From assembly GCA_004556975.1 (NCBI GenBank), contig SFFD01000035.1:1-13363 (forward strand): a DNA stretch of 13,363 bases, in the 5' to 3' direction. The notes beneath the pieces are model-generated. The model was given only the letters and a program-made list of their open reading frames with translations, had not been told where the DNA came from and did no database searches. How positions within the stretch are numbered: position 1 is the first letter of the stretch; each line of letters begins with the position of its first letter. Below are positions 7,053 through 13,363 of the stretch, one piece after another. Origin of the DNA: Oscillospiraceae bacterium (GTDB lineage: Bacteria > Bacillota > Clostridia > Oscillospirales > Ruminococcaceae). The translations under genes were made by a program, and so were the position numbers.

Positions 7053-7076
7053 TGTTATATTGTCTCGCGTTATATA
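7053..7076 (+). promoter_or_regulatory. Possible promoter of the 42-codon ORF
   Basis: TGTTATATT (7053-7061) is a weak extended -10, and a second TATATA lies at 7071-7076 with TAAACT 17 bases upstream. GTTATAT is repeated 15 bases apart (7054-7060 and 7069-7075). Neither candidate has a good -35 hexamer, so which one is used, if either, is unclear. Confidence 0.3.
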
Positions 7077-7116
7077 GATAAAGCGGAATACATACCGGAT
7101 TCTAAAGGAGAACCGA

Positions 7117-7245
7117 ATGGAAGAGCGAATGACAGATTTTCAGTTTAATAAGCTGCTTCAAATGGTGCTTGAAATTATAAAATCAAGCAAAAGCCTTGAC
7201 GAAGCAATCGCAAAAGTCGAACGCCTGACTAAAAAAGGCGCATAA
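7117..7245 (+). CDS. Small hypothetical protein (42 residues)
   Basis: I do not recognise a function. The ORF is short but well formed: AAAGGAG (7104-7110) lies six bases before the ATG, and it ends in TAA. The product is helical and charged. It begins MEERMTDFQFNKLL, followed by an aliphatic helix MVLEIIKSS and a second helix SLDEAIAKVERL, ending KKGA. The second in-frame methionine (Met5) gives the alternative start MTDFQF. From memory, small proteins with a 'DFQF...MVLEII' beginning occur as hypotheticals in Clostridia, sometimes near mobile DNA, but I cannot verify that here. It is followed by a hairpin-rich stretch and then the fragment at 7366. It has no membrane span, no Cys and no DNA-binding motif that I can see. 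Confidence 0.6.
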   Translation: MEERMTDFQFNKLLQMVLEIIKSSKSLDEAIAKVERLTKKGA

Positions 7246-7249
7246 AAAA

Positions 7250-7311
7250 AAGAGCTTGCCCCCTTTTAACCCGCCAAACTCTTCGGGTGGGCGGTCTTGC
7301 CGCCGCTCACC
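7250..7311 (+). other. Two adjacent hairpins after the small ORF, no T tract
   Basis: Hairpin A: AAGAG-c-TTG (7250-7258) pairs with CAA-a-CTCTT (7275-7283). Hairpin B: a 9-bp stem, GGTGGGCGG (7286-7294) with CCGCTCACC (7303-7311, one G-T pair). They can form together. Competing pairings exist: ACCCG 7269-7273 with CGGGT 7284-7288, and CCGCC 7271-7275 with GGCGG 7290-7294. Hairpin B is followed by TTATAAATTATT, not by a T run, so it is not a standard terminator. It may be intercistronic structure or a small structured RNA. I recognise no known riboswitch. Confidence 0.4.
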
Positions 7312-7485
7312 TTATAAATTATTCCCGCTGAAATCTAATGTCAACTATTTTGGAGGTAAAAATTTATGTCAAGCTTCGTAATATCAAAATGCGGCCACAT
7401 CAACGCAGCCGGCTTTTCTTTTGGTATCACGCCGCAAAGTAAAATAAGCTTGCATGGTAATACCCTCCTGACGATGGCTTACCGG

Positions 7486-7575
7486 TTACAAGCCGAAACC
7501 GCTTCGGCGGTATTTTTCCGACTTATATCCCGCTATGTGCTTAAAATTTTTTATCGGAAGAACAAGCCTTTGCAT
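7486..7575 (-). pseudogene. Possible N-terminal remnant of an M23-type peptidase gene
   Basis: This 29-codon minus-strand ORF starts at ATG 7573-7575, after the purine-rich GAAAGGGGGG about 8 bases upstream. It contains LPIKNFKHIAGYKSEKYRR, which resembles the 'TAGYKNxxYRxxFG' beginning of clostridial M23 metallopeptidases, whose next segment should be HYGVDM. Instead the frame stops after SGFGL, and no continuation is visible in the other two frames. The similarity is from memory and short. If it is wrong, this is just a chance ORF opposite the plus-strand fragment. Confidence 0.25.
7498..7517 (+). terminator. Terminator-like UUCG hairpin
   Basis: ACCGC (7498-7502), loop TTCG, GCGGT (7507-7511), then ATTTTT. 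The stem is only 5 bp, but the stable tetraloop and T tract are terminator-like. It would end plus-strand transcripts from the 7117-7366 region. Confidence 0.45.
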
Positions 7576-7673
7576 AAGCGTTCCCCCCTTTCTTCGGAAT
7601 TTGCAAAATTTTCTGTTACAGTATATGCGGCGAAAGGCGGAAGCGTTTTTTGTTCCGAAATGAAACATTTTGC

Positions 7674-7702
7674 TTTATTTTTGCGGGCAAAGCTATTATA
7701 AT
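7674..7702 (+). promoter_or_regulatory. Promoter of the secreted-protein gene
   Basis: A perfect TATAAT (7697-7702) lies 17 bases downstream of TTTATT (7674-7679), a 3/6 -35 match. Transcription would start near 7709 and leave a leader of about 65 bases, which contains a small GC-rich imperfect hairpin (7721-7741 area). Confidence 0.6.
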
Positions 7703-7773
7703 GGGATTATAAACTGTTTTTGCGCACACCGCACGGCGTGCCTTCATCGAAAAGATTTGAAAGGATGTTGCGA

Positions 7774-9744
7774 ATGAAAAAGAATTTGCTTATGAAAGTT
7801 TTGGCACTGCTTTTGGCGGCTTTAATGCTTCCGGTTACAGAAGCGTTTGCCGCGGAGGAAGCGCCGAGCGAATTTTCCGCAGCGTATTCCGATATTTACA
7901 ACAGCCGCAGCGGCGAAGTTAACATGTACGAAATTACCGGCGACGGATATTACATTTCCCTCTCCGAGGCGGCAAAGCTTATCGGTCTTAAGCTTGAGGA
8001 AAACAAGTTCTGCGGCACAAACTACCTTGTGATTATGGAACCGAACCTTTACACCGTGCCTTTCAAAACGCTAAAGTCGGAAAAAATCTATCGTTTTAAC
8101 GAGCTTATGAACGCTCTTTCAGTTTACGCCTTTACCGCGGAGGACGGAACCATTGCGGTAAGCTCTATCCCCGCGAATCTGGATTCCCTGCTCTGCGAAA
8201 CGGAACGCATTATAAGAAGCGGTACATACAGCGCAAACATTCTTCAAAATGAGAACAGCAGCGGCGCAATCACCGGCTTTGCGTGGCTTTACGACACGCT
8301 GTGGAACTTCATCGACAAAATATCCGGCAAAACCACCAAACAGGACTATCACGACTACCTGATGAAGCTTATGCAGCCCTGCGACGATTCCGAAAGCCTT
8401 GCGGAAATTGCCCAAAAGAGCGCAAAGGTCACCGAAAAGCTCTCGGAATACGTGCTTAAAGGGCAGGAATATTACGACGAATTTTTCACCGATTTGGATA
8501 TTGCCTCTCCCGGGTACGGCTATCTTCTTTTTGGTATTGAAAATACCGGCAATCTGCGCGAATGTATGCAGGTTATAAAAGGAGTAGAGGACAATTATCG
8601 TTTCTCCGGCTCGGATTTAATCAAGGCGGGCAGTAGGCTTTTTGCGGTAAAGCAGGTTTCAGAAATGTACGGAAACGCATTTGAAAACGTTCTCGATACC
8701 GTTGACAACGGCGGCAGCCGCTGGAAAGCAATGAAGAAAAAGCTGACTTATAAAGCCGGAAAAGACGCCCTTAACGATTACGAAAAGTACCAAAACAGCT
8801 ACCTCAATTACATTTTCGGTGACGGAGCAAAAATACTTGCGCAGGAATGGATTTCAAAACAGGTTAGCGATACCCTTGAAGATACCGTGCTCACCTCCCC
8901 CGCAAAAATCGTTAAAAAATCCATTGATTTTCTCGACCCATATTTGCTTAAAACAAACAAAAAGAACGACGCCGTACGGGATACTTCAATCATCACGGAT
9001 ATACAGGACTACTTTGAGTATGCGTACAACCGCTCCGGCGATATTTCCGACTTTGCGGAGCGTGCGCGTTTTATCCGCGACTGCACCCTGCTCTATCTTA
9101 AAAGCGCATGGCTCTCTTATGACTGCGTGGAGTTTGACAGCGAGATAAATGGCGCCGTAAAGCGCATGAAAGATGACATTGAGGGACAGATTTCCGTCGT
9201 GGCGGGATTTTCAGACGGCGCTTTTTACGGCGAAGCAAAAACCTATATTCCTGAAGGCGAACTTACCATGAATCGCAGCAAAACCGCTTTGAAGAGCGCC
9301 GACGCCGGCAAATATCATGATATGTTTGTTAAGTATGTAAAAAGCTTTGACTGGCTTCAGTATGCAACTTATGACTATTCCGAATATTCAAAAGCGGATT
9401 ACGGCAAAATGCAGTGGGGCGAATACTTCTTCTGCGACGTGGACAAGGACGGCATTGACGAACTGATTATCCACTCCGGCAAATCCAATGCGGAGGGCAA
9501 CACCATGGTATTTTCCTCCGACGGCAAGGCTATCACCTTCCGTGGGCTTATAAAATGTGCCGGGCTTGGCGCTTCGATATTTGCAAGCGACAGCAACACC
9601 GGCTTTATCCTGTACGAAACACAGCAGGGCTATGGCATGGGCAATTTCTGCGACTTTGTGGACGGCGAAATTTGCAGCGATAACCACCGCTTTGTTGAAA
9701 AAATTCCCGACGGCTGGAATTTAGTCGAATGCTACGAAATATAG
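7774..9744 (+). CDS. Secreted protein of unknown function with C-terminal DxDxDG motif
   Basis: I do not recognise this 656-residue protein. It has a clear signal peptide: MKKNLLMKV, a Leu/Ala core, then a likely signal peptidase I site after TEAFA (cleavage near residue 26). No lipobox or LPxTG anchor is seen, so it is probably released or held loosely. Residues of about 30-130 (GDGYYISLSEAAKLIGLKLEE and following strands) weakly resemble copper-amine-oxidase-N/'stalk' domains. A long helical middle region, rich in Tyr, Lys, Asp and Glu, runs to about 520. The C-terminal 110 residues carry DVDKDGIDELII (from residue 555), the DxDxDG pattern of calcium-binding or FG-GAP-like domains in Firmicute secreted proteins. 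AAAGGA (7760-7765) lies 8 bases before ATG 7774; in-frame ATG 7765 overlaps that site, and a frame extending to 7720 lacks one. Both neighbours are separate units. Confidence 0.88.
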   Translation: MKKNLLMKVLALLLAALMLPVTEAFAAEEAPSEFSAAYSDIYNSRSGEVNMYEITGDGYYISLSEAAKLIGLKLEENKFCGTNYLVIMEPNLYTVPFKTLKSEKIYRFNELMNALSVYAFTAEDGTIAVSSIPANLDSLLCETERIIRSGTYSANILQNENSSGAITGFAWLYDTLWNFIDKISGKTTKQDYHDYLMKLMQPCDDSESLAEIAQKSAKVTEKLSEYVLKGQEYYDEFFTDLDIASPGYGYLLFGIENTGNLRECMQVIKGVEDNYRFSGSDLIKAGSRLFAVKQVSEMYGNAFENVLDTVDNGGSRWKAMKKKLTYKAGKDALNDYEKYQNSYLNYIFGDGAKILAQEWISKQVSDTLEDTVLTSPAKIVKKSIDFLDPYLLKTNKKNDAVRDTSIITDIQDYFEYAYNRSGDISDFAERARFIRDCTLLYLKSAWLSYDCVEFDSEINGAVKRMKDDIEGQISVVAGFSDGAFYGEAKTYIPEGELTMNRSKTALKSADAGKYHDMFVKYVKSFDWLQYATYDYSEYSKADYGKMQWGEYFFCDVDKDGIDELIIHSGKSNAEGNTMVFSSDGKAITFRGLIKCAGLGASIFASDSNTGFILYETQQGYGMGNFCDFVDGEICSDNHRFVEKIPDGWNLVECYEI

Positions 9745-9764
9745 GCTGAAAAAACACTATGCTC

Positions 9765-9803
9765 AAAAAAATGCCTGTGCTCAAATGAGCACGGGCATTT
9801 TTT
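9765..9803. terminator. Bidirectional terminator between convergent units
   Basis: A 12-bp stem with one G-T pair (9771-9782 with 9787-9798) and loop AAAT is flanked by A residues on the left and a T run to 9803 on the right. It therefore works for the secreted-protein gene on the plus strand and for nrdD-nrdG-yfcE on the minus strand. The 115 bases between it and the yfcE stop hold only a long imperfect inverted repeat (AACCGT...ACGGTT, about 9826-9876). Confidence 0.9.
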
Positions 9804-9918
9804 AATCATCGCTTTGATAGACGATTAACCGTTTGTATAAGGCACAGTCGCTCTTCCTTTCGCCGCGCCTTACGGTTCATTTTATCAGCGGAGAACAAAA
9901 ACAGCAAAAACGGAAGCA

Positions 9919-10461
9919 TTAAAGGATGTATTCCATCCGCTGCTCACCCTCAAGAGTAAACCAGCGGAATATTTTGCCCTCTAAAGTCATATATCCGTGC
10001 CGGCTTTCTTCCTTTGGTATTGAAACAGAACCCGGGTTTATGCAAAGAAAGCTTTCATACTCGGTACATTTCGGAACGTGGGTGTGCCCATGAAGAAGAA
10101 TATCGCCTTTTGAAAGCGGCGGAAGATTGCTTTCATTATATTTGTGGCCGTGAGTGGCAAAAATCAGCCTGTTTTCTGCGGAAATAAGAATATAGTCCGC
10201 CATTACCGGAAATTCAAGCAGCATCTGGTCAACCTCCGCTTCGCAGTTGCCGCGAACGCAAAATATCTTTTCTTTTACTCCGTTGAGCAATGCGGCAACT
10301 GCCTTGGGCGAATAATCTTTCGGCAGGTCGTTTCTCGGCCCATGGTAAAGCAGGTCGCCAAGAAGCAGAATTCTGTCAGCCCGCTCTCTTTCAAATGCTT
10401 CAAGCATTTTTTTGCAGTAATATTCCGAACCGTGGATGTCTGAAGCGATAAACCATTTCAT
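9919..10461 (-). CDS. yfcE: YfcE-type metallophosphodiesterase
   Basis: A calcineurin-like phosphoesterase of 180 residues, the usual length for the YfcE/MJ0936 family of manganese-dependent phosphodiesterases. All dimetal motifs are present in order: SDIHG (Asp8, His10), LLGDLLYHGPRN (Asp36), VRGNCEAEVD (Asn72), ATHGH (His104) and HGHTHVP (His124-His128), then the INPGSVSIPK block. E. coli YfcE cleaves artificial phosphodiesters; the cellular substrate is not established. It is the last gene of the nrdD-nrdG-yfcE operon, starting 8 bases after nrdG. Its AAAGGAG ribosome binding site overlaps the nrdG stop codon, with a rather long 11-base spacing, which suggests coupled translation. Confidence 0.92.
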   Translation of the reverse strand: MKWFIASDIHGSEYYCKKMLEAFERERADRILLLGDLLYHGPRNDLPKDYSPKAVAALLNGVKEKIFCVRGNCEAEVDQMLLEFPVMADYILISAENRLIFATHGHKYNESNLPPLSKGDILLHGHTHVPKCTEYESFLCINPGSVSIPKEESRHGYMTLEGKIFRWFTLEGEQRMEYIL

Positions 10462-10469
10462 TTTTTTAT

Positions 10470-11027
10470 TTACTCCTTTGCAAAAATGCGCCCTGCGCGT
10501 TCCTCATTTGGGTAAAGAAGCACAGGTTCGCCGTTTTTGCGCGTTGAAACAAGGTCTATTACGCGCTGGTTTCTGCTTCCGCGAAAACGCAGAGAAATGT
10601 CTTTCAGCTCATCAATAAAGCGCCCGTCAACAAGTACGTCAATAAAAGAAAGCAGTTCTTCTGTGGCTTCGCAGTTTGGGTGAGAGCCCTTTGTAAGCAG
10701 CTCTTCATAGGTAAAGCCGCTGTATGCCCAGATGTTTTTATTTGGATATATTCTTTTTACTTTTCTTATGAAAGGAAGCAAAGCGCGCTGATTTTGCGGT
10801 TCAAAAGGCTCGCCGCCCAAAACGGTAAGCCCGTTTATATATTCGGGCGCAAGCAGAGAAAGGATGCGGTTTTCCGCATCCTTATCAAAAGGTTCTCCGT
10901 AGCAAAAATCCCAAGTTTGTGGCTGAAAGCAGTTTTTGCAACGGTTTGTGCAGCCTGAAACGAAAAGGCTTACGCGAACGCCCTCTCCGTTTGCTATATC
11001 ACAGTTTTTGATTTCTCCGTAATACAT
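10470..11027 (-). CDS. nrdG: Anaerobic ribonucleotide reductase activating enzyme (radical SAM)
   Basis: NrdG uses a [4Fe-4S] cluster and S-adenosylmethionine to create the glycyl radical on NrdD. The 185-residue protein opens with MYYGEIKNCDIANGEGVRVSLF, followed by the cluster-binding C-x3-C-x2-C motif as CTNRCKNC (Cys26, Cys30, Cys33), the activase FQPQTWDF segment, and TVLGGEPFEPQNQ, the GGE motif that contacts SAM. FRGSRNQRVID near the end is typical of NrdG. It begins 9 bases after the nrdD stop, with AGAGG in the gap. It is slightly longer than most NrdG proteins (about 150-175), with the extra residues at the C-terminus. Confidence 0.97.
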   Translation of the reverse strand: MYYGEIKNCDIANGEGVRVSLFVSGCTNRCKNCFQPQTWDFCYGEPFDKDAENRILSLLAPEYINGLTVLGGEPFEPQNQRALLPFIRKVKRIYPNKNIWAYSGFTYEELLTKGSHPNCEATEELLSFIDVLVDGRFIDELKDISLRFRGSRNQRVIDLVSTRKNGEPVLLYPNEERAGRIFAKE

Positions 11028-11036
11028 TATTTCCTC

Positions 11037-13223
11037 TTAAAGGTGCAGCACTCTGTCGCGGATTTCCTGGGTTCTTCCCTGGTTCCAGAACTGAGTTCCT
11101 ATATATCCGCAGGTACGCCGTGCCACATTCATTTTGCTTTGGTCGGTGTTTCCGCAGCGCGGGCAGCGCCAGATAAGCTTTCCGCTTTCTTCAACAATCT
11201 CAATTTCGCCGTCCCATCCGCACACCTGGCAATAGTCGCTTTTTGTATTAAGCTCCGCATAGATTATGTTCTCATAAATAAACTTCATAACCTGAAGAAC
11301 CGCTTCAATATTGTTCTGCATATCGGGAACTTCCACATAGCTGATTGCGCCGCCGGGAGAAAGTGCCTGGAACTGCGCTTCAAATTTAAGTTTTGTAAAG
11401 GCGTCTATCTTTTCGGTAACATGAACATGATAGCTGTTTGTAATATATCCTTTATCGGTAATGCCCTCTATTACTCCGAAACGGCGCTGAAGGCACTTTG
11501 CGAACTTATATGTCGTAGATTCAAGCGGGGTGCCGTAAAGGCTGAAATCTATGTTGTGCTTTGCCTTCCAGCTGCGGCAGGCGGCGTTCATATGCTCCAT
11601 GATTTCAAGAGCAAACGGGGTGGCGGTGGGGTCGGTGTGGCTTTTTCCCGTCATATATTTTACGCACTCATACAGACCCGCATAGCCCAGAGAAATAGTG
11701 GAATATCCGCCGTAAAGGAGTTTGTCGATTGGCTCGCCCTTTTTAAGACGGGCGCACGCTCCATATTGCCAAAGTATCGGTGCCGCATCGGAAAGAGTGC
11801 CTTTAAGACGCTCGTGCCGGCACATAAGGGCGCGGTGACAGAGTTCAAGTCGCTCGTCAAATATCTTCCAGAATTTTTCTATGTTCCCGCCGGAGGACAG
11901 CGCCACGTCCGGAAGGTTTATGGTGACAACGCCCTGATTAAAGCGCCCGTAATATTTAGGTTCGTTTGTTTCCGGATCGACATAAGGGGTCAGGAAGCTT
12001 CGGCAGCCCATACATGGATAGCAATGCCCCTGGCCGTTTTTATCCACTTTAAGCTCCAGCATCTTCTTTTCGGAAATATAGTCCGGAACCATACGGCGCG
12101 CAGTGCACTTTGCGGCGAGCTCAGTAAGATAATAATACGGGGAATCGCTGTGTATGTTGTCCTCTTCAAGGACATAGATAAGCTTCGGGAAAGCAGGAGT
12201 AATCCAAACGCCGTCCTCGTTTTTGACGCCCTGATAGCGCTGTTTGAGGGTTTCTTCGATTATCATGGCAAGGTCATGCTTTTCCTGGGGGTTCTTGGCC
12301 TCTCCAAGATACATGAACACCGTAACAAACGGCGCCTGACCGTTGGTTGTAAGCAGGGTCAGCACCTGGTACTGAATAGTCTGAACTCCGCGGCGTACCT
12401 CGTCCTTAAGCCGTATTTCCGCCAGTTCGTTTATTTTATCGGCCGAAACTTCTATGCCGCTTTCGCTTAGCTCTTTTTCAACGGCTTTTCTTATTTTCTT
12501 TCTGCTTACATCAACAAAAGGCGCAAGATGGGTAAGAGAAATGCTTTGACCGCCGTATTGGTTTGAAGCAACCTGTGCTATAATCTGCGTGGCAATATTG
12601 CAGGCGGTGGAAAAGCTGTGAGGGCGCTCAATCATGGTGCCGGTGATTACGGTGCCGTTTTGCAGCATATCCTCAAGGTTGACAAGGTCGCAGTTGTGCA
12701 TATGCTGAGCATAATAATCCGAGTCGTGAAAATGGATTATTCCCTCTCTGTGAGCGTCCACAATGTCCTGCGGAAGCAGAATACGCTCGCTTATGTCGCG
12801 GGAAACCTCGCCCGCCATATAGTCGCGCTGGGTGGAGTTTACAACGGGGTTCTTATTTGCGTTTTCCTGCTTTGCTTCTTCATTGCTGCACTCAATAAGG
12901 CTTAAAATTCTGTCGTCTGTGGTGTTGCTTCTTCTTACAAGTGAACGTGTATAGCGATATGTAATATAATTTTTTGCAACTTCAAAAGCGCCATGCGCCA
13001 TTATCTGGTGTTCTACCATATCCTGAATCTCTTCAACGGAGGGCGCGCGGTTCATTTCTTTGCAGGACATTTCAACAGATTCCGCAATACGCATAATCTG
13101 CATCTGTGTCATTCTTATTTTTTCATCAACCGTGTCATTTGCTTTTGTTACTGCCGAAATGATTTTCGTTATATCAAACGCTACCTCCGAACCGTTCCTT
13201 TTTATTACCTTCACTACACTCAT
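11037..13223 (-). CDS. nrdD: Anaerobic (class III) ribonucleoside-triphosphate reductase
   Basis: NrdD reduces NTPs to dNTPs with a glycyl radical and formate as reductant. The 728-residue protein has an N-terminal ATP-cone (about 3-95: VVKVIKRNGSEVAFD...), which senses ATP/dATP. The finger-loop cysteines are in HNCDLVNLEDMLQNG (Cys178) and PCMGCRSFL (Cys407). A four-Cys zinc site is formed by CQVC and CPRC (665, 668, 687, 690), and the radical glycine lies in RRTCGYIG (Gly706). ATG 13221-13223 is chosen because AGGAAGGA lies just upstream and the promoter at 13288-13316 would exclude the longer frame up to 13316. A GTG at 13212-13214 (VKVIKRNG) has the better spacing, 9 bases after GGAAGGA, and would shorten the protein by three residues. 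It is the first gene of its operon. Confidence 0.97.
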   Translation of the reverse strand: MSVVKVIKRNGSEVAFDITKIISAVTKANDTVDEKIRMTQMQIMRIAESVEMSCKEMNRAPSVEEIQDMVEHQIMAHGAFEVAKNYITYRYTRSLVRRSNTTDDRILSLIECSNEEAKQENANKNPVVNSTQRDYMAGEVSRDISERILLPQDIVDAHREGIIHFHDSDYYAQHMHNCDLVNLEDMLQNGTVITGTMIERPHSFSTACNIATQIIAQVASNQYGGQSISLTHLAPFVDVSRKKIRKAVEKELSESGIEVSADKINELAEIRLKDEVRRGVQTIQYQVLTLLTTNGQAPFVTVFMYLGEAKNPQEKHDLAMIIEETLKQRYQGVKNEDGVWITPAFPKLIYVLEEDNIHSDSPYYYLTELAAKCTARRMVPDYISEKKMLELKVDKNGQGHCYPCMGCRSFLTPYVDPETNEPKYYGRFNQGVVTINLPDVALSSGGNIEKFWKIFDERLELCHRALMCRHERLKGTLSDAAPILWQYGACARLKKGEPIDKLLYGGYSTISLGYAGLYECVKYMTGKSHTDPTATPFALEIMEHMNAACRSWKAKHNIDFSLYGTPLESTTYKFAKCLQRRFGVIEGITDKGYITNSYHVHVTEKIDAFTKLKFEAQFQALSPGGAISYVEVPDMQNNIEAVLQVMKFIYENIIYAELNTKSDYCQVCGWDGEIEIVEESGKLIWRCPRCGNTDQSKMNVARRTCGYIGTQFWNQGRTQEIRDRVLHL

Positions 13224-13287
13224 TCCTTCCTTTTTTCGACTGTTTTTGCTTTGCAACACCATATTTACGCAAAAAATATACGCAGAA

Positions 13288-13316
13288 ATTTTATCATAGA
13301 CCTTGTTTTTTTGCAA
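13288..13316 (-). promoter_or_regulatory. Promoter of nrdD-nrdG-yfcE
   Basis: On the minus strand TTGCAA (13311-13316) and TAAAAT (13288-13293) are separated by 17 bases, with TGA just before the -10 (extended -10). Transcription would begin near 13281, giving a leader of about 58 bases. Just downstream lie two direct repeats, TGCGTATAT and TGCGTAAATAT, 13-14 bases apart, possible operator half-sites. I do not see a convincing NrdR box pair. Confidence 0.75.
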
Positions 13317-13363
13317 GCCCTGCCAAATGCGCCATTAAGGTATTACCCGCCGTTTTTCCCGCC

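Larger units (their letters stand above)
7366..7701 (+). pseudogene. Probable 5' gene fragment with a strong ribosome binding site
   Basis: The ATG is preceded by TTTGGAGG about 8 bases upstream, which is too good to be accidental. The first 20 or so residues (SSFVISKCGHINAAGF and a following SFGI) read like a real N-terminus. After about residue 22 the frame loses protein character: it runs through a UUCG-loop terminator-like hairpin at 7498-7511 and ends inside the -10 box of the next gene. The most likely reading is the start of a deleted or rearranged gene fused to non-coding sequence, giving a 111-codon frame. From memory, the N-terminus resembles a clostridial hypothetical family beginning 'xFVISKxxYIKAAGF', but that is unverified. 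A real short protein of unknown function is the alternative. Confidence 0.35.

Noticed and set aside
6900..7720. att-type direct repeat of the tRNA-Pro 3' end
   Set aside because: I looked for a repeated copy of the T-arm/acceptor sequence downstream and found none in the window.
11043..12470. 475-codon open frame on the plus strand opposite nrdD
   Set aside because: It is antisense to strongly conserved NrdD sequence, has no family features and no ribosome binding site. Long antisense frames are expected from this codon usage.
1..13363. CRISPR array, transposase or integrase, toxin-antitoxin pair, or antiphage defence gene
   Set aside because: No regularly spaced repeats and no matching protein motifs were found in either strand.

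Overview
The window looks like chromosome of an anaerobic, fermentative member of the Clostridia, probably Ruminococcaceae/Oscillospiraceae-like. The evidence is a class III (oxygen-sensitive) ribonucleotide reductase with its radical-SAM activase, a lipoteichoic-acid-synthase-type sulfatase with five N-terminal membrane spans, AGGAGG-type ribosome binding sites, TTGACA/TATAAT-type promoters and a moderate base composition. The exact taxon is inference. No CRISPR array, prophage, rRNA or intact insertion sequence is visible.

Layout. (1) 1-106: the last codons of a sugar ABC-transporter permease (MglC/RbsC type), ending in a strong terminator shared with a convergent gene. (2) 173-1078, minus: a membrane-anchored SGNH/GDSL-hydrolase-like protein in which every expected catalytic residue is missing. 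It has its own promoter and a TTG start. (3) 1207-1378: tRNA-Thr(CGT) with a textbook promoter and terminator, followed by a second terminator of unclear purpose. (4) 1527-4513: promoter, proB-proA-proC and terminator, the whole route from glutamate to proline in one operon. (5) 4593-6731: an LtaS-like polyglycerolphosphate transferase. (6) 6771-6988: tRNA-Pro(GGG) with promoter and two terminators. (7) 6989-7673: a gene-poor stretch with a 42-codon ORF, a hairpin-rich segment and apparent 5' fragments of genes on both strands. This is the only part that looks like accessory or decayed DNA. (8) 7674-9744: an orphan 656-residue secreted protein of unknown function. (9) 9765-13316, minus: promoter, nrdD-nrdG-yfcE operon and a bidirectional terminator.

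How the genes work together. ProB phosphorylates glutamate, ProA reduces the phosphate to the semialdehyde that cyclises to pyrroline-5-carboxylate, and ProC reduces that to proline. NrdG installs the glycyl radical on NrdD, which makes dNTPs without oxygen. A YfcE-type phosphodiesterase is co-transcribed with that pair. The LtaS-like protein and the secreted 656-residue protein act outside the membrane, as does the SGNH-like protein if it is made.

Most of the window is ordinary housekeeping sequence. The items most worth a second look are the catalytically dead SGNH protein, the fragment-rich region beside tRNA-Pro, and the unrecognised secreted protein. I do not see convincing evidence of a new multi-gene system.
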